A stretch of DNA of 58,217 nucleotides from Streptococcus mitis (lineage in GTDB: Bacteria > Bacillota > Bacilli > Lactobacillales > Streptococcaceae), in the NCBI GenBank assembly GCA_001914195.1, contig MKYF01000040.1:1-58217 (forward strand), written 5' to 3'. How positions within the stretch are numbered: the stretch's first letter is position 1; every line of letters starts with the position of its first letter. The notes beneath the pieces were generated by a model. It was given only the letters and a program-made list of their open reading frames with translations, was not told the DNA's origin and did not search any database. Shown here piece by piece: positions 23,311-31,628 of this stretch. The translations under genes and the position numbers were made by a program.

Positions 23311-23350
23311 AAAAAACCTAGAAATACTACATAAAAATGTCATTCCTAGG
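23311..23350 (-). terminator. Terminator of the bacteriocin-type exporter
   Basis: CCTAG...CTAGG (23317-23350) with an inner ACAT-AAAA-ATGT stem is followed by seven T residues on the minus strand. Confidence 0.75.
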
Positions 23351-23415
23351 CGTATTTATGCTATTTCTCTCTGGAAAACATGAGTATTCAGTCAGTCAAA
23401 AGAAGTCGAACGAAC

Positions 23416-24057
23416 TCATTTCCCCTCGCCCAATTCAATGATACGATGACATTGTTGGGCTACATAAGCATCGTGGGTCACAATAATAACTGTTTTCCCC
23501 TCGCGATTCATCTCTAAGAGAAACTTCAAGACCAAATCTCTATTTTCAGGATCCAGAGAACCTGTTGGTTCATCGGCTAAAATCAGCTGGCTGGGTTTTA
23601 AGATGGCTCTAGCAACTGCAATTCGTTGTTGTTCGCCACCAGACAACTCGGAGACCTTTTGATGCAACGTAGCTGACAAACCTACTCTCTCTAAAATCTC
23701 TTCCACCTTTTTGAGCTTGTCTTTCTTGGACAATTTCACATATTTCAGCGCCAGCATGAGATTGTACTCGACCGTTTCATCATCAATCAGGGCAAAATTT
23801 TGAAACAGATAAGAGATATGTTCACGGATTATTGTTTGTGACTTGGCAGAATTAACCGCTAGATTTGTCTGACCAAAAATCTCATACCGTCCGCTGTAAT
23901 CACCATCTATCAAACCTAATAAATTTAACAAGGTCGACTTACCACTACCACTCTTGCCAACAATGGCTACCAAATCCCCCTGATCAATCCTGAGAGATAA
24001 GTTATCCAAAATCACTTTTCCTCCAATGGTTTTGGTAATATTTTTCAACTCAATCAT
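23416..24057 (-). CDS. ABC transporter ATPase of a lactococcin-972-type export/immunity system
   Basis: 213 residues, a single nucleotide-binding domain: GKSGSGKSTLLNLLG, signature LSGGEQQRIAVARA, Walker B LILADEPTGSLD, H-loop IVTHD. It resembles the MacB/LolD branch, in the subset paired with large bacteriocin-associated permeases. It overlaps the permease stop by 4 bases and so is coupled. It would energise the 702-residue partner. A general antimicrobial-peptide resistance role is the alternative. Confidence 0.85.
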   Translation of the reverse strand: MIELKNITKTIGGKVILDNLSLRIDQGDLVAIVGKSGSGKSTLLNLLGLIDGDYSGRYEIFGQTNLAVNSAKSQTIIREHISYLFQNFALIDDETVEYNLMLALKYVKLSKKDKLKKVEEILERVGLSATLHQKVSELSGGEQQRIAVARAILKPSQLILADEPTGSLDPENRDLVLKFLLEMNREGKTVIIVTHDAYVAQQCHRIIELGEGK

Positions 24058-26162
24058 AAGATGCCCCCTTTCAATAACTCTACTAAACTTCTTTTCTCCA
24101 TCCTAGAAGCCAAGGCTAGCACAAATAGTATATCCAAACATGTAAAACCTGCAAACAGTAGAAGTGGCAGGAGCGCATGGGCAAAGAAAATCAAGACTAG
24201 AAGAGGCAGACTATAGCCCAGCAAGAGCAGAACTAGAAGAGGGCGATAGCGATCGACCAGTTTCCACCCCATAAACTTCTTGGTAATGATATCCCTGCGC
24301 TTCAACAAGAAAGTGGTAACGAGTAAAAAGTAGGAGACAATCATACTGAGAAGAGCAAATAAGGCAAACAGAACGTTAAAATTACGAACAGAATCCCGAT
24401 AGGTATCAACCATCCCCTCTTGAATTGCTTGAATCGATGAAAATTTTAAATAATTCCCATCTGATAATTTCTCAACTAACTCCGTAATCACTTTTTGATT
24501 TTGTTCTGTATTTTCAACTTTCATCGGATTGTTTAAACCTGTCGTTGACAAGCGAGTCTTTTCTTCCCACATCATGTCTTGATCATTTACCAGACTAATG
24601 ATTGGATTGTGGAGATTTTCCTTTCGCTCATTATTATAAGGGAAGAAGGACCAATCTCCTTCATAATAGGCAATCTCGACATCCATCTCCTCTATCGTTC
24701 GTTTTTGCTGCTCTTCATACTTCATCGAATGAAAGGCAATTAACTTCCCCAAGAGCTGATTTTTATCTTCTTCACCTTTCGTACTTGCTGGCATCAAAAT
24801 AACTTTTTTAATACCGGTATCTGGTAGCTTGAATCCCTTGCTCTTTAGAAAATTGCGATTGGCATAGTAAACATCCACCGTATCTGTTAACTGATATTGC
24901 TGAATCTGTTCTGATTGGACAAAATTTTTTACAGGAAGACTGCTACTCTGCACATAGCCCGCCTGCGTTTTTTCTACCAAATCCTGATAAAATCGATAGA
25001 AATAATCTGTAGATTTCCCTGACCCTGCTAGCTCTTCTTGCCACAGGTTATCATTGAGTTTGAAGGTTTCTAAGGTCAGGTAATTACCTTGGCTTACCCA
25101 CTGTTGCTGATAAGCAAGTTCTTTGTTTTCTTGTTCTAGACTTCTACCTACCCCAATCAGTAAGGCCGTCAGTAAAATAGTTGTCCCTATTTTCATCACA
25201 TAATTGAAGATGAGACCAAGTTTGACAGATGAAAAACCTTTCAACATGGAGCTGACTGTCATTTTCTGAATCATCAGGTAGGTCAGCCAACTGATGAACA
25301 AATACAACTGTAAAAGCAGAAATTGGGATAAGAGTAAACTTGGGAACAGAAGTTTTGGTCTGTAGTCCAGCACTAAAAATAGTCCCAAGTCAATGATAAG
25401 ACTTCCACCCAAGAGAAGATAAAAATTAGTCTTTACAAAACCAGCTAAAATCGCTCTACTTTGGAAACCAAGTAACTTTTGAACCCCCACTCGTTTCATC
25501 TCCATCATCGGCTGATAAACTGTCATTAAAATCACAAGCAAGATTGCCAAGATAAAGATAATGATAGATAGTAACAACTCTTGATTTAGCACTCCAACCT
25601 GACTTCGGTAAGTGGGTTCTAATAAAATCGTCTTATCTATCTGGAAAAAATCACTCCACTTTTGTAGAATGGTATCGCGATCTATCTCTTTGCTGGAGGT
25701 AATCATGTAGCGCCCATTTACAGTATGGGATTTATCCTCAATATAGGATTGGAAGGTCTGGAGTCGAATGAGTTTCACCTTTAAAAAGGTGGGAATGGTT
25801 CCTAGATTATTGGGAAGATCCTGATTGCTGTAGACCCCCTTCTCATTCTTTGAAAAATCAAGAGAAGTCAGACCGAACTCCTGATAGGGGAAGGTTTCCT
25901 TATTAAAAACACCAGCCTTGACGGCTTCATCGCCATTATCTACTTTGATAATAGAGACCTTGTCTTGATTTGCAACCTCTTCAAAAAATTGGAGAATCGT
26001 TTCTGTCGGTTTAGTGACATCTTTCAAGTACAAGTCAAATGAATAGGTTGTCTTGCCCATCTCCTGAATCCGCACTATTTCACGTGTAACATTTACATTC
26101 AGGACAAAAAACGTAGTACACAGCAAGAGCAGGAGCATACAAAGATGACTGATTTTTTTCAT
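24054..26162 (-). CDS. Bacteriocin-associated integral membrane protein (DUF1430-type ABC permease)
   Basis: 702 residues from ATG at 26162 behind GGGAGG; the frame extends 20 codons further without a ribosome site. It has an N-terminal membrane anchor (8-27), a large extracytoplasmic domain, a central three- to four-helix block (about 195-340), a second extracytoplasmic domain (about 345-595) and three C-terminal helices. This is the layout of permeases next to lactococcin-972-type bacteriocins. No bacteriocin precursor is found beside it, so it may be immunity only or a remnant. Confidence 0.75.
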   Translation of the reverse strand: MKKISHLCMLLLLLCTTFFVLNVNVTREIVRIQEMGKTTYSFDLYLKDVTKPTETILQFFEEVANQDKVSIIKVDNGDEAVKAGVFNKETFPYQEFGLTSLDFSKNEKGVYSNQDLPNNLGTIPTFLKVKLIRLQTFQSYIEDKSHTVNGRYMITSSKEIDRDTILQKWSDFFQIDKTILLEPTYRSQVGVLNQELLLSIIIFILAILLVILMTVYQPMMEMKRVGVQKLLGFQSRAILAGFVKTNFYLLLGGSLIIDLGLFLVLDYRPKLLFPSLLLSQFLLLQLYLFISWLTYLMIQKMTVSSMLKGFSSVKLGLIFNYVMKIGTTILLTALLIGVGRSLEQENKELAYQQQWVSQGNYLTLETFKLNDNLWQEELAGSGKSTDYFYRFYQDLVEKTQAGYVQSSSLPVKNFVQSEQIQQYQLTDTVDVYYANRNFLKSKGFKLPDTGIKKVILMPASTKGEEDKNQLLGKLIAFHSMKYEEQQKRTIEEMDVEIAYYEGDWSFFPYNNERKENLHNPIISLVNDQDMMWEEKTRLSTTGLNNPMKVENTEQNQKVITELVEKLSDGNYLKFSSIQAIQEGMVDTYRDSVRNFNVLFALFALLSMIVSYFLLVTTFLLKRRDIITKKFMGWKLVDRYRPLLVLLLLGYSLPLLVLIFFAHALLPLLLFAGFTCLDILFVLALASRMEKRSLVELLKGGIL

Positions 26163-26216
26163 AGAGATACCTCCCGTGAAGAGACGAAACTGGGAAAAAC
26201 TAACTTTCCAATAAAG

Positions 26217-26277
26217 CCACACAGTGATTCTCTCAGCTTAATTGTGTTCAAGGCTGAAAACACTGTGTGGTTTTTGA
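26217..26277. terminator. Large hairpin upstream of the DUF1430 permease
   Basis: CCACACAGTG (26217-26226) and CACTGTGTGG (26263-26272) form a perfect 10-bp stem with a long loop that has its own AGC/GCT pairing. A TTTTT run follows on the plus strand only. It may terminate antisense transcription or be the end of a decayed mobile element, because part of it recurs at about 27190. Confidence 0.45.
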
Positions 26278-26311
26278 ATGTTTAGAGGTTAGTTTTTTGA
26301 GCAATCGTCTA

Positions 26312-26899
26312 TCAAAATGTCCGTTTATCTGTCAATAATCCGAGAAAATCTTGTCGTTTCAAGTCGGAGAAGTGTTTGGTAGAAAGACTTCCTTTTTGAA
26401 GTCCATCATCTCTAACCTGCAAATAATAGCTATGTTGGCTTGTTTTAATTGTCAAAAAATCGCCAAATATAAAAACTCTTTTCCAGTTACGAATCTCAAA
26501 TTCTTTCATCTCTGATTTTGGAATGCGGATAAGTCCTTGCCGCAAATCACGATGATGCTCACTTGTGAAAGTCATCCCATTCCCAAGATTTCTTATCAGT
26601 AGTTCATCTGGAGTTACCATCACCAACGCTATTTTAGTTAAGAAAATTTCAACTGTTGGTGGTAAAATCGCCAAATTAAACCAGGGATGTAGGTAACGAT
26701 AAGCTAAGAAATAGTGAGGCTCCTCACCCAATCCTAGTTGTTTATATAATGTCTTAACCTCACTGTCTAATCTCGCTTCAAAAGACATATCCGAATGCTC
26801 TTCTTCCTTCCTCTGATTAAAATAACGCATCCAGACTAGAAAACCTATAAAGACTATAATAAATATTCCTGATAAGAGATATTTTACATTGTAGTTCAT
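26312..26899 (-). CDS. Hypothetical membrane-anchored protein
   Basis: 195 residues from ATG at 26899 (AGGAGG seven bases upstream). One N-terminal membrane helix (about 7-26), then an acidic linker and a soluble domain of about 150 residues with alternating strands (VEIFLTKIALVMVTPDELLIRNL, RVFIFGDFLTIKTSQHSYYLQV) that could be PH-like. I do not recognise a family. It lies upstream of the DUF1430 permease in the same direction, has a consensus promoter with a cre site, and is flanked by two related 60-bp segments. A link to the exporter is plausible but unproved. Confidence 0.65.
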   Translation of the reverse strand: MNYNVKYLLSGIFIIVFIGFLVWMRYFNQRKEEEHSDMSFEARLDSEVKTLYKQLGLGEEPHYFLAYRYLHPWFNLAILPPTVEIFLTKIALVMVTPDELLIRNLGNGMTFTSEHHRDLRQGLIRIPKSEMKEFEIRNWKRVFIFGDFLTIKTSQHSYYLQVRDDGLQKGSLSTKHFSDLKRQDFLGLLTDKRTF

Positions 26900-27068
26900 C
26901 ACTTAACCTCCTGATTAACTTTTCCGCCTAAAACAGAGGCCTATCTATTTTGAAAATAGTTCCATAACAACTTTAAATAAAACTGGTGACATTGTATCAA
27001 GCTAGAATTCTTTCTTTTCTAGCTGCATCATAATTCTTTGCTGAATACAAAGTTAAGGGTATTGTATT

Positions 27069-27082
27069 TGTTAACGCTTACA
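27069..27082. promoter_or_regulatory. cre site in the 5' leader of the 26312 gene
   Basis: Read on the minus strand, TGTAAGCGTTAACA matches TGNAANCGNWNNCW at every fixed position. It lies about 13-27 bases after the predicted transcription start, where bound CcpA can block elongation. Confidence 0.7.
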
Positions 27083-27101
27083 CAATCCCTATTTTACCTA
27101 T

Positions 27102-27130
27102 ATTATAAATCAACATATATAACCTGTCAA
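27102..27130 (-). promoter_or_regulatory. Perfect consensus sigma-70 promoter
   Basis: Minus-strand TTGACA (27125-27130) and TATAAT (27102-27107) are separated by exactly 17 bases. It is the strongest promoter I see in the window and drives the 26312 gene. Confidence 0.85.
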
Positions 27131-27401
27131 GTAATTAAAGAAAAATATTAAATATTTTCAAGTAGTTTCAGTCTTGAATACAATCAAGTTGAAAGGAATA
27201 CCGTGTGGTTTTTGAATTTTTGAAGTTTCATAGGTCAGTTTGTTGGATAATGTTATAAGAAAATTCATGCTCATCAATAGAAGGCTTAATTCCCCTACAA
27301 TTATCTGTTTACCTCTGTTATACATTCTAATTTTCTTTAGTCAGCGCAACATCTTTTTATTTTTTGCTAGATTTTGAGACGGTAAATAATACTAAATGAA
27401 A

Positions 27402-28130
27402 CTAAAATGAATACTCCTTGCTTTTCTTGAGAGTGAAAAAATACAATAAAATGATTGTAGTGATTACCACAAGATACTGACTAATAGACATCGTATTTGA
27501 AGCCACAAATACAGGTAAGGAATAAAAAGGAAGAAGTTCAATTGCTTTGATAAACAAATCATTACTAGTATTCATCATAATCGTATTTAAAATATTAGGG
27601 ATAAAGAGTAGTAAAGCTACTAAAATACCAAATACCAAGCCACTTTTCAATTTGTATAAATAGAAAATGTAAGATAATAGAAAATAAAATAGGACTAACA
27701 AAATTGTATTGACTACAATGGCTACTATAAAATCTAATCCTAAATCACCTGGAACACCCAATTTACTTACGATGACTAGTAGCACAATGCCATTCAAAGC
27801 ATAAATAATGGAAACTGAGATGGCATATAGAAAATTAGACAAGACGTAAATCATCCGATTCTTCTGTTGATTATAAAACAAACTTATCGTATTGTGGGAA
27901 AAATCTCTACTAATGACTCGATTAGCATGTATAACAGCCATTAACATACCGAGCATAGCATAAAAGTTTGAAATATGCTTAATACCAAGCGATGTCCCTT
28001 GAGTCTTTAGAATAAAGAATGTAACCAATATCGGCGGTATAAACGAGATAATCAAACCGAGATATATTACGCCTGATGAATATAAATCTCTTATATTTTC
28101 CTTAAGAAAATTCAATTTATTTAATTTCAT
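27402..28130 (-). CDS. ABC-2 type transporter permease
   Basis: 242 residues with six predicted membrane helices and little extracytoplasmic sequence, the layout of ABC-2 permeases of the bacitracin/lantibiotic-resistance or natEF type. It follows the ATPase gene by 15 bases. Codon use is strongly AT-rich, unlike the flanking core genes, which suggests acquisition. Together they probably export a peptide or give immunity; substrate unknown. Confidence 0.75.
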   Translation of the reverse strand: MKLNKLNFLKENIRDLYSSGVIYLGLIISFIPPILVTFFILKTQGTSLGIKHISNFYAMLGMLMAVIHANRVISRDFSHNTISLFYNQQKNRMIYVLSNFLYAISVSIIYALNGIVLLVIVSKLGVPGDLGLDFIVAIVVNTILLVLFYFLLSYIFYLYKLKSGLVFGILVALLLFIPNILNTIMMNTSNDLFIKAIELLPFYSLPVFVASNTMSISQYLVVITTIILLYFFTLKKSKEYSF

Positions 28131-28145
28131 GATTATAACCTTCCT

Positions 28146-28991
28146 TTATTTTGAACGATTTAGATAAATATCTTTAAGCGTCTCTTTTTTAGTTTCAAAA
28201 TCAACTACTTTAATAGAGTTTTCGTTAAAAAATTTAAAAAGCTCACTACTTTGAATATTCCCAGACATAGTAATTCTCAGTCCCTCTTCCTGAACAATAT
28301 CCCCAAATTCTTGTTTGGTAATGAAAATGTCTCTATCTGTAGCTGATGAAAAAGCTATCTCAAACAAGCAATTATGACTATCTTTTCCTACTTTTTGAAA
28401 TGTCAACAGCCCGTTCTCCAAGAAAAGAACCCTTTCACAAATTTCTTCAATATCTTCTAATTTATGACTCGATATTAAAATTCCCACATTTTCATGTAAA
28501 GCTAAATTGTTTAGAACCGCTAAAACTATTTGTGATGATTCAATATCTAAACCATTAGTCGGTTCATCTAAAATCAATATATCAGGTTCCGTAACAAGAG
28601 TTAGAAGCAAAGCTAATTTTTGTTTTGTACCCAAAGAATAGGTCTTTACTTTTTTATTAATAGACTGACTCAAATCTAACTCTTGGATCAAACTTCCAAA
28701 TCTTTCTTGATTGTAGTCAACACCATATAAATTTGACAAATATTTTAAATTCTCAAAACCTGTTTTAGATAAAAATAATTTTGGTTCTTCGATTAAATAC
28801 CCAACATTATCACTACTTATAATATTCCCTGAAGTCGGTTGATTATTCTGAACAAGAATTTTCATCAACGTACTCTTACCAACTCCATTTCTCCCTACTA
28901 GACCAACAATTTCACCCTTGTTAAGTGCAAAATTTATATCTTTGAGAATGATTGAATGACCATAATGCTTACTTACATTTATAACTTCCAT
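28146..28991 (-). CDS. ABC transporter ATP-binding protein
   Basis: 281 residues. Walker A GRNGVGKST (about residue 34), a degenerate signature YSLGTKQKLALL in place of LSGGQ, Walker B ILILDEPTNGLD and H-loop ISSHK, as in the lantibiotic-immunity/BcrA-type ATPases. An additional C-terminal region of about 70 residues follows. It is divergent from the Rgg-like regulator at 29199, and a 16-bp repeat shared with that gene's leader lies next to its promoter, so it is the likely target of that regulator. Confidence 0.85.
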   Translation of the reverse strand: MEVINVSKHYGHSIILKDINFALNKGEIVGLVGRNGVGKSTLMKILVQNNQPTSGNIISSDNVGYLIEEPKLFLSKTGFENLKYLSNLYGVDYNQERFGSLIQELDLSQSINKKVKTYSLGTKQKLALLLTLVTEPDILILDEPTNGLDIESSQIVLAVLNNLALHENVGILISSHKLEDIEEICERVLFLENGLLTFQKVGKDSHNCLFEIAFSSATDRDIFITKQEFGDIVQEEGLRITMSGNIQSSELFKFFNENSIKVVDFETKKETLKDIYLNRSK

Positions 28992-29047
28992 TTTTTATTC
29001 CTCCATTAATATCTTTTAGAATTAAATAACTTGTCCTGATATAATAT

Positions 29048-29096
29048 AGTATACCTCTTCTTTACTCTATTTTAAAATTAGTTAACTTTTTTCACA
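29048..29096 (-). promoter_or_regulatory. Promoter of the ABC pair with regulator repeat
   Basis: Minus-strand -10 TATACT (29048-29053); the -35 region (TTTAAA, 29071-29076) is weak. The 16-mer GTTAACTTTTTTCACA (29081-29096, plus-strand reading) lies 4 bases upstream of the -35 position, suitable for an activator. An identical 16-mer is at 29168-29183. Confidence 0.55.
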
Positions 29097-29137
29097 CATT
29101 ATTTTAGCTTTCTTTTTTACTTTTTATATTACTATGA

Positions 29138-29183
29138 TACAATATTTTTAATAGGATTTTATTATTTGTTAACTTTTTTCACA
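29138..29183 (+). promoter_or_regulatory. Promoter and leader repeat of the Rgg-like regulator
   Basis: Extended -10 TGA-TACAAT (hexamer 29138-29143). The second copy of the 16-mer GTTAACTTTTTTCACA lies at 29168-29183, between the predicted start site and the ribosome site, so binding there would repress the gene. Confidence 0.55.
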
Positions 29184-29198
29184 AAAAGGAGAAAGCCC

Positions 29199-30050
29199 AT
29201 GCGTTATGATTTCGGAAAAGTCTATAAAGAAATACGTGAGTCAAAAGGATTGACCCAAGAAGAGGTCTGTGGGGAGGTTCTCTCAAGAACCAGCTTATCA
29301 AAAATTGAAAGTGGTAAAGTAACTCCCAAATATGAAAATATGGAGTTTCTTCTCCGGCAAATCAATATGAGTTTTGAAGAGTTTGACTATATCTGCCACC
29401 TCTATCAACCGAGCCAACGAACAGAAATCATGCAAACCTATCTCAATATGAGCTCAACCCTAGGGACTAGTGAACTCGAAAAACTATTTCAAAAATGCCA
29501 AGACTATCTCAAAACCCGCCACGACCTACCTATAGAAGAAATCAGGGATATGCTTGAAGTTGTCATTCATATCCGTCAACATGGTACAGAGCAACTGTCA
29601 GACCAAGTGAAACAGATTGTCAAAAAACTTTGGGAAAAAATTGAAAAACAAGATACATGGTATGAAAATGACCTAAAAATCCTCAATACCATCCTTTTCA
29701 GCTTTCCTATTGAACACCTCCATCTCATCACTGGAAAAATCTTGCAACGCTTGGAAGTCTATAAAAACTACCAACATTTATATGACTTACGAATGGCAAT
29801 CCTACTCAATCTGTCCACCATTTACTTATACCATCAAGACAAAAACATGTGTCAACAAATCTGCTATACTTTACTAGAGGACGCTAAGAACAAGAAAAGC
29901 TACGATAGGCTTGCTATCTGCTATGTCCGTATCGGCATTTGTGCTAATGATGCTCAGTTAATAGAGAATGGACTCTCCTTAGCTAAACTAGTAGAAGATG
30001 AACACTTACTAACAGAGCTAGAGCGTGAAGTTAACATCTTTGTAAACTAA
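29199..30050 (+). CDS. Rgg-like XRE-family regulator
   Basis: 283 residues from ATG at 29199 behind AAAGGAG; the open frame extends 11 codons upstream through the repeat. Helix-turn-helix at residues 3-60 (FGKVYKEIRESKGLTQEEV, RTSLSKIESGKVTPKYENM), then a C-terminal helical domain with TPR-like helix pairs, as in Rgg/MutR/PlcR-type peptide-responsive regulators. It is divergent from the ABC pair at 27402-28991. No cognate short peptide gene was found between them, so it may respond to an unlinked or imported peptide. Confidence 0.85.
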   Translation: MRYDFGKVYKEIRESKGLTQEEVCGEVLSRTSLSKIESGKVTPKYENMEFLLRQINMSFEEFDYICHLYQPSQRTEIMQTYLNMSSTLGTSELEKLFQKCQDYLKTRHDLPIEEIRDMLEVVIHIRQHGTEQLSDQVKQIVKKLWEKIEKQDTWYENDLKILNTILFSFPIEHLHLITGKILQRLEVYKNYQHLYDLRMAILLNLSTIYLYHQDKNMCQQICYTLLEDAKNKKSYDRLAICYVRIGICANDAQLIENGLSLAKLVEDEHLLTELEREVNIFVN

Positions 30051-30086
30051 AAAGAAAGCCATTGAGACTTCCTTTTCTATATTTTC

Positions 30087-30707
30087 TTAATACCAGCCGT
30101 TGTTAAGCCAGAAGTTTTTCGCAGCTGTCCATGAACCGTAACGTCCTGCAACATAAGCATCTGCTACACGTTCTTGGTTTTCAGCTGAGTAGTCACCGTT
30201 CAAGTATGAATCTGTCAATTGGTAGCGTCCGATGTAACGTCCGTTTGTAGCTGTATAGCTACCGCCTGATTCTTTTTGAGCAATCCATTCTTTAGCTTCT
30301 GCTTCAGATCCGCTTACAGTTGAAGCAACAGTTTCTTCTGCTACTGTTTCGCTTGCTACTGGAGCTTCTTCCACTACTTCTGTAGTTTCTACTACTGGAG
30401 CTGAAACAGCTTCATCTTGGGCAGCTGGTGCTTCGTAAGTCGTTGAAGCTGATGCTACTGGCGCTGCTGGACCGTCGATAACCAACTCTTGACCAACATA
30501 AATCATATGGATGTTGTCAATGTGGTTGTTTTCTGCCAATTTCTCAACTGTTGTGTTGTGAGTTTCAGCGATTTCTGAAAGCGTATCACCTTCTTTAACA
30601 GTGTAAGTTGATGATTCTTGAGCAGATACAAATGATGGAGCAAATACTGCAAACAAGGCAGCTACTCCTGCAAGAGTTGTTTTAATCTTTTTAGTTGTTG
30701 ATTTCAT
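30087..30707 (-). CDS. LysM-domain secreted wall protein with C-terminal lysozyme-like domain
   Basis: 206 residues. Signal peptide about 1-29 (ending FVSA-QE), LysM domain about 34-77 (YTVKEGDTLSEIAETHNTT, YVGQELVI) binding peptidoglycan, an Ala/Glu/Val-rich linker (80-135), and a C-terminal domain (140-206) with ESGGSYTATNGRYIGRYQL and a GSWTAAKNFWLNNGWY end, the small transglycosylase-like fold of Apf-type proteins. The pneumococcal equivalent belongs, as I recall, to the WalRK regulon; a WalR-like box precedes the -10 here. Probable role in wall turnover or division. Confidence 0.88.
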   Translation of the reverse strand: MKSTTKKIKTTLAGVAALFAVFAPSFVSAQESSTYTVKEGDTLSEIAETHNTTVEKLAENNHIDNIHMIYVGQELVIDGPAAPVASASTTYEAPAAQDEAVSAPVVETTEVVEEAPVASETVAEETVASTVSGSEAEAKEWIAQKESGGSYTATNGRYIGRYQLTDSYLNGDYSAENQERVADAYVAGRYGSWTAAKNFWLNNGWY

Positions 30708-30738
30708 ATTTGAAAATTCTCCTTCTTTCTATAGTTCT

Positions 30739-30771
30739 ATGATACCTTTTAAATATTACCGTTTCTTGACA
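30739..30771 (-). promoter_or_regulatory. LysM gene promoter with WalR-like box
   Basis: Minus-strand -10 TATCAT (30739-30744). TGTCAA-N5-GGTAAT (30771-30755) matches the WalR direct repeat TGTWAH-N5-TGTWAH at 10 of 12 positions with exact spacing, 10 bases upstream of the -10. Confidence 0.45.
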
Positions 30772-30912
30772 CTTTTATGTAGAAATATTACAAAATTATT
30801 TTTTATTTCCCTAAATAATGTGTTTTTTGTCATAAAAGATACTATTTTTATGCTATTTGAGGTATTAGAAAGGTTTTCATCCGCAATTAAAGCCAAGACC
30901 TTTATTCTTTGA

Positions 30913-30918
30913 TATAAT
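30913..30918 (+). promoter_or_regulatory. sda operon extended -10
   Basis: TGA-TATAAT, hexamer 30913-30918, about 30 bases before the sdaAB ATG. No clear -35 is present. Confidence 0.6.
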
Positions 30919-30948
30919 AGAGATAAGAATTTTTATAAGGGGAAACTG

Positions 30949-31620
30949 ATGAAATCACTTCGTTTTCAATCTGTCTTTGATATCATCGGACCAGTTATGA
31001 TTGGCCCATCTAGTAGCCATACTGCTGGTGCTGTTCGTATTGGGAAGATTGTCTCTTCCATTTTTGATGATACTCCGACAGAAGTCGAATTCCAACTATT
31101 TAACTCATTTGCCAAGACCTATCGTGGTCACGGGACAGACCTAGCCCTTGTTGCAGGTATTTTAGGCATGGATACAGATGATCCTGAAATTCCAAACAGC
31201 CTGGAAATTGCCCACAAGCGTGGCATCAAGATTGTCTGGACCATTCAGAAAGACAGCAATGCTCCTCATCCAAACACCACTAAAATTACCGTCAAAAATG
31301 CTCACAAGACCATCAGCGTAACTGGTATTTCTATCGGTGGAGGAAATATTCAGGTAACCGAACTCAATGGCTTTGCCGTCTCTCTCAATATGAATACACC
31401 GACTATCATCATTGTTCATCAAGATATTCCAGGTATGATTGCCCTCGTAACAGAGGCTCTTTCCCGCTATGATATCAATATCGCCCAGATGAATGTTACT
31501 CGTGAAAAAGCTGGTGAAAAAGCCATTATGATTATCGAAGTTGACAGTCGCAACTGTGATGAGGCCATCGAAGAAATTCGAAAAATCCCTCATCTCCACA
31601 ATGTCAATTTCTTTAAATAG
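30949..31620 (+). CDS. sdaAB: L-serine dehydratase, iron-sulfur-dependent, beta subunit
   Basis: 223 residues. N-terminal SDH beta domain (FDIIGPVMIGPSSSHTAGAVRIG) and a C-terminal ACT domain (about 150-220, TIIIVHQDIPGMIALVTEALS) that usually senses serine. With the alpha subunit encoded 8 bases downstream it converts L-serine to pyruvate and ammonia. AAGGGG precedes ATG. It is followed in one transcript by sdaAA and a HAD phosphatase gene. Confidence 0.95.
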   Translation: MKSLRFQSVFDIIGPVMIGPSSSHTAGAVRIGKIVSSIFDDTPTEVEFQLFNSFAKTYRGHGTDLALVAGILGMDTDDPEIPNSLEIAHKRGIKIVWTIQKDSNAPHPNTTKITVKNAHKTISVTGISIGGGNIQVTELNGFAVSLNMNTPTIIIVHQDIPGMIALVTEALSRYDINIAQMNVTREKAGEKAIMIIEVDSRNCDEAIEEIRKIPHLHNVNFFK

Positions 31621-31628
31621 GAGGAAGC

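Larger units (their letters stand above)
26900..27401. other. 502-bp non-coding region with leader and repeat remnant
   Basis: This holds the untranslated leader (about 195 nt) of the 26312 gene, its promoter and cre site, and at 27190-27255 a segment related to 26262-26303. No ORF with a ribosome site was found. A 55-codon minus-strand frame at 27158-27325 lacks one. Base composition is very AT-rich, like the ABC genes to the right. Confidence 0.6.

Noticed and set aside
27011..27076. A minus-strand frame reading YSAKNYDAARKERILA in the leader of the 26312 gene
   Set aside because: It has no start codon after the upstream stop and no ribosome site. It may be a decayed coding remnant, but nothing supports a gene.
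27158..27325. A 55-codon minus-strand ORF (starting MYNRGKQ) in the gap before the 26312 gene, considered as a bacteriocin precursor
   Set aside because: It has no ribosome site, no signal peptide or double-glycine leader, and part of it is the repeat-related segment. It also ends just upstream of a promoter that would not transcribe it.
27267..27377. Plus-strand 36-codon hydrophobic ORF, considered as a pheromone for the regulator at 29199
   Set aside because: There is no ribosome site, it lies two genes away from the regulator, and its sequence does not resemble SHP, Phr or WxW peptides.
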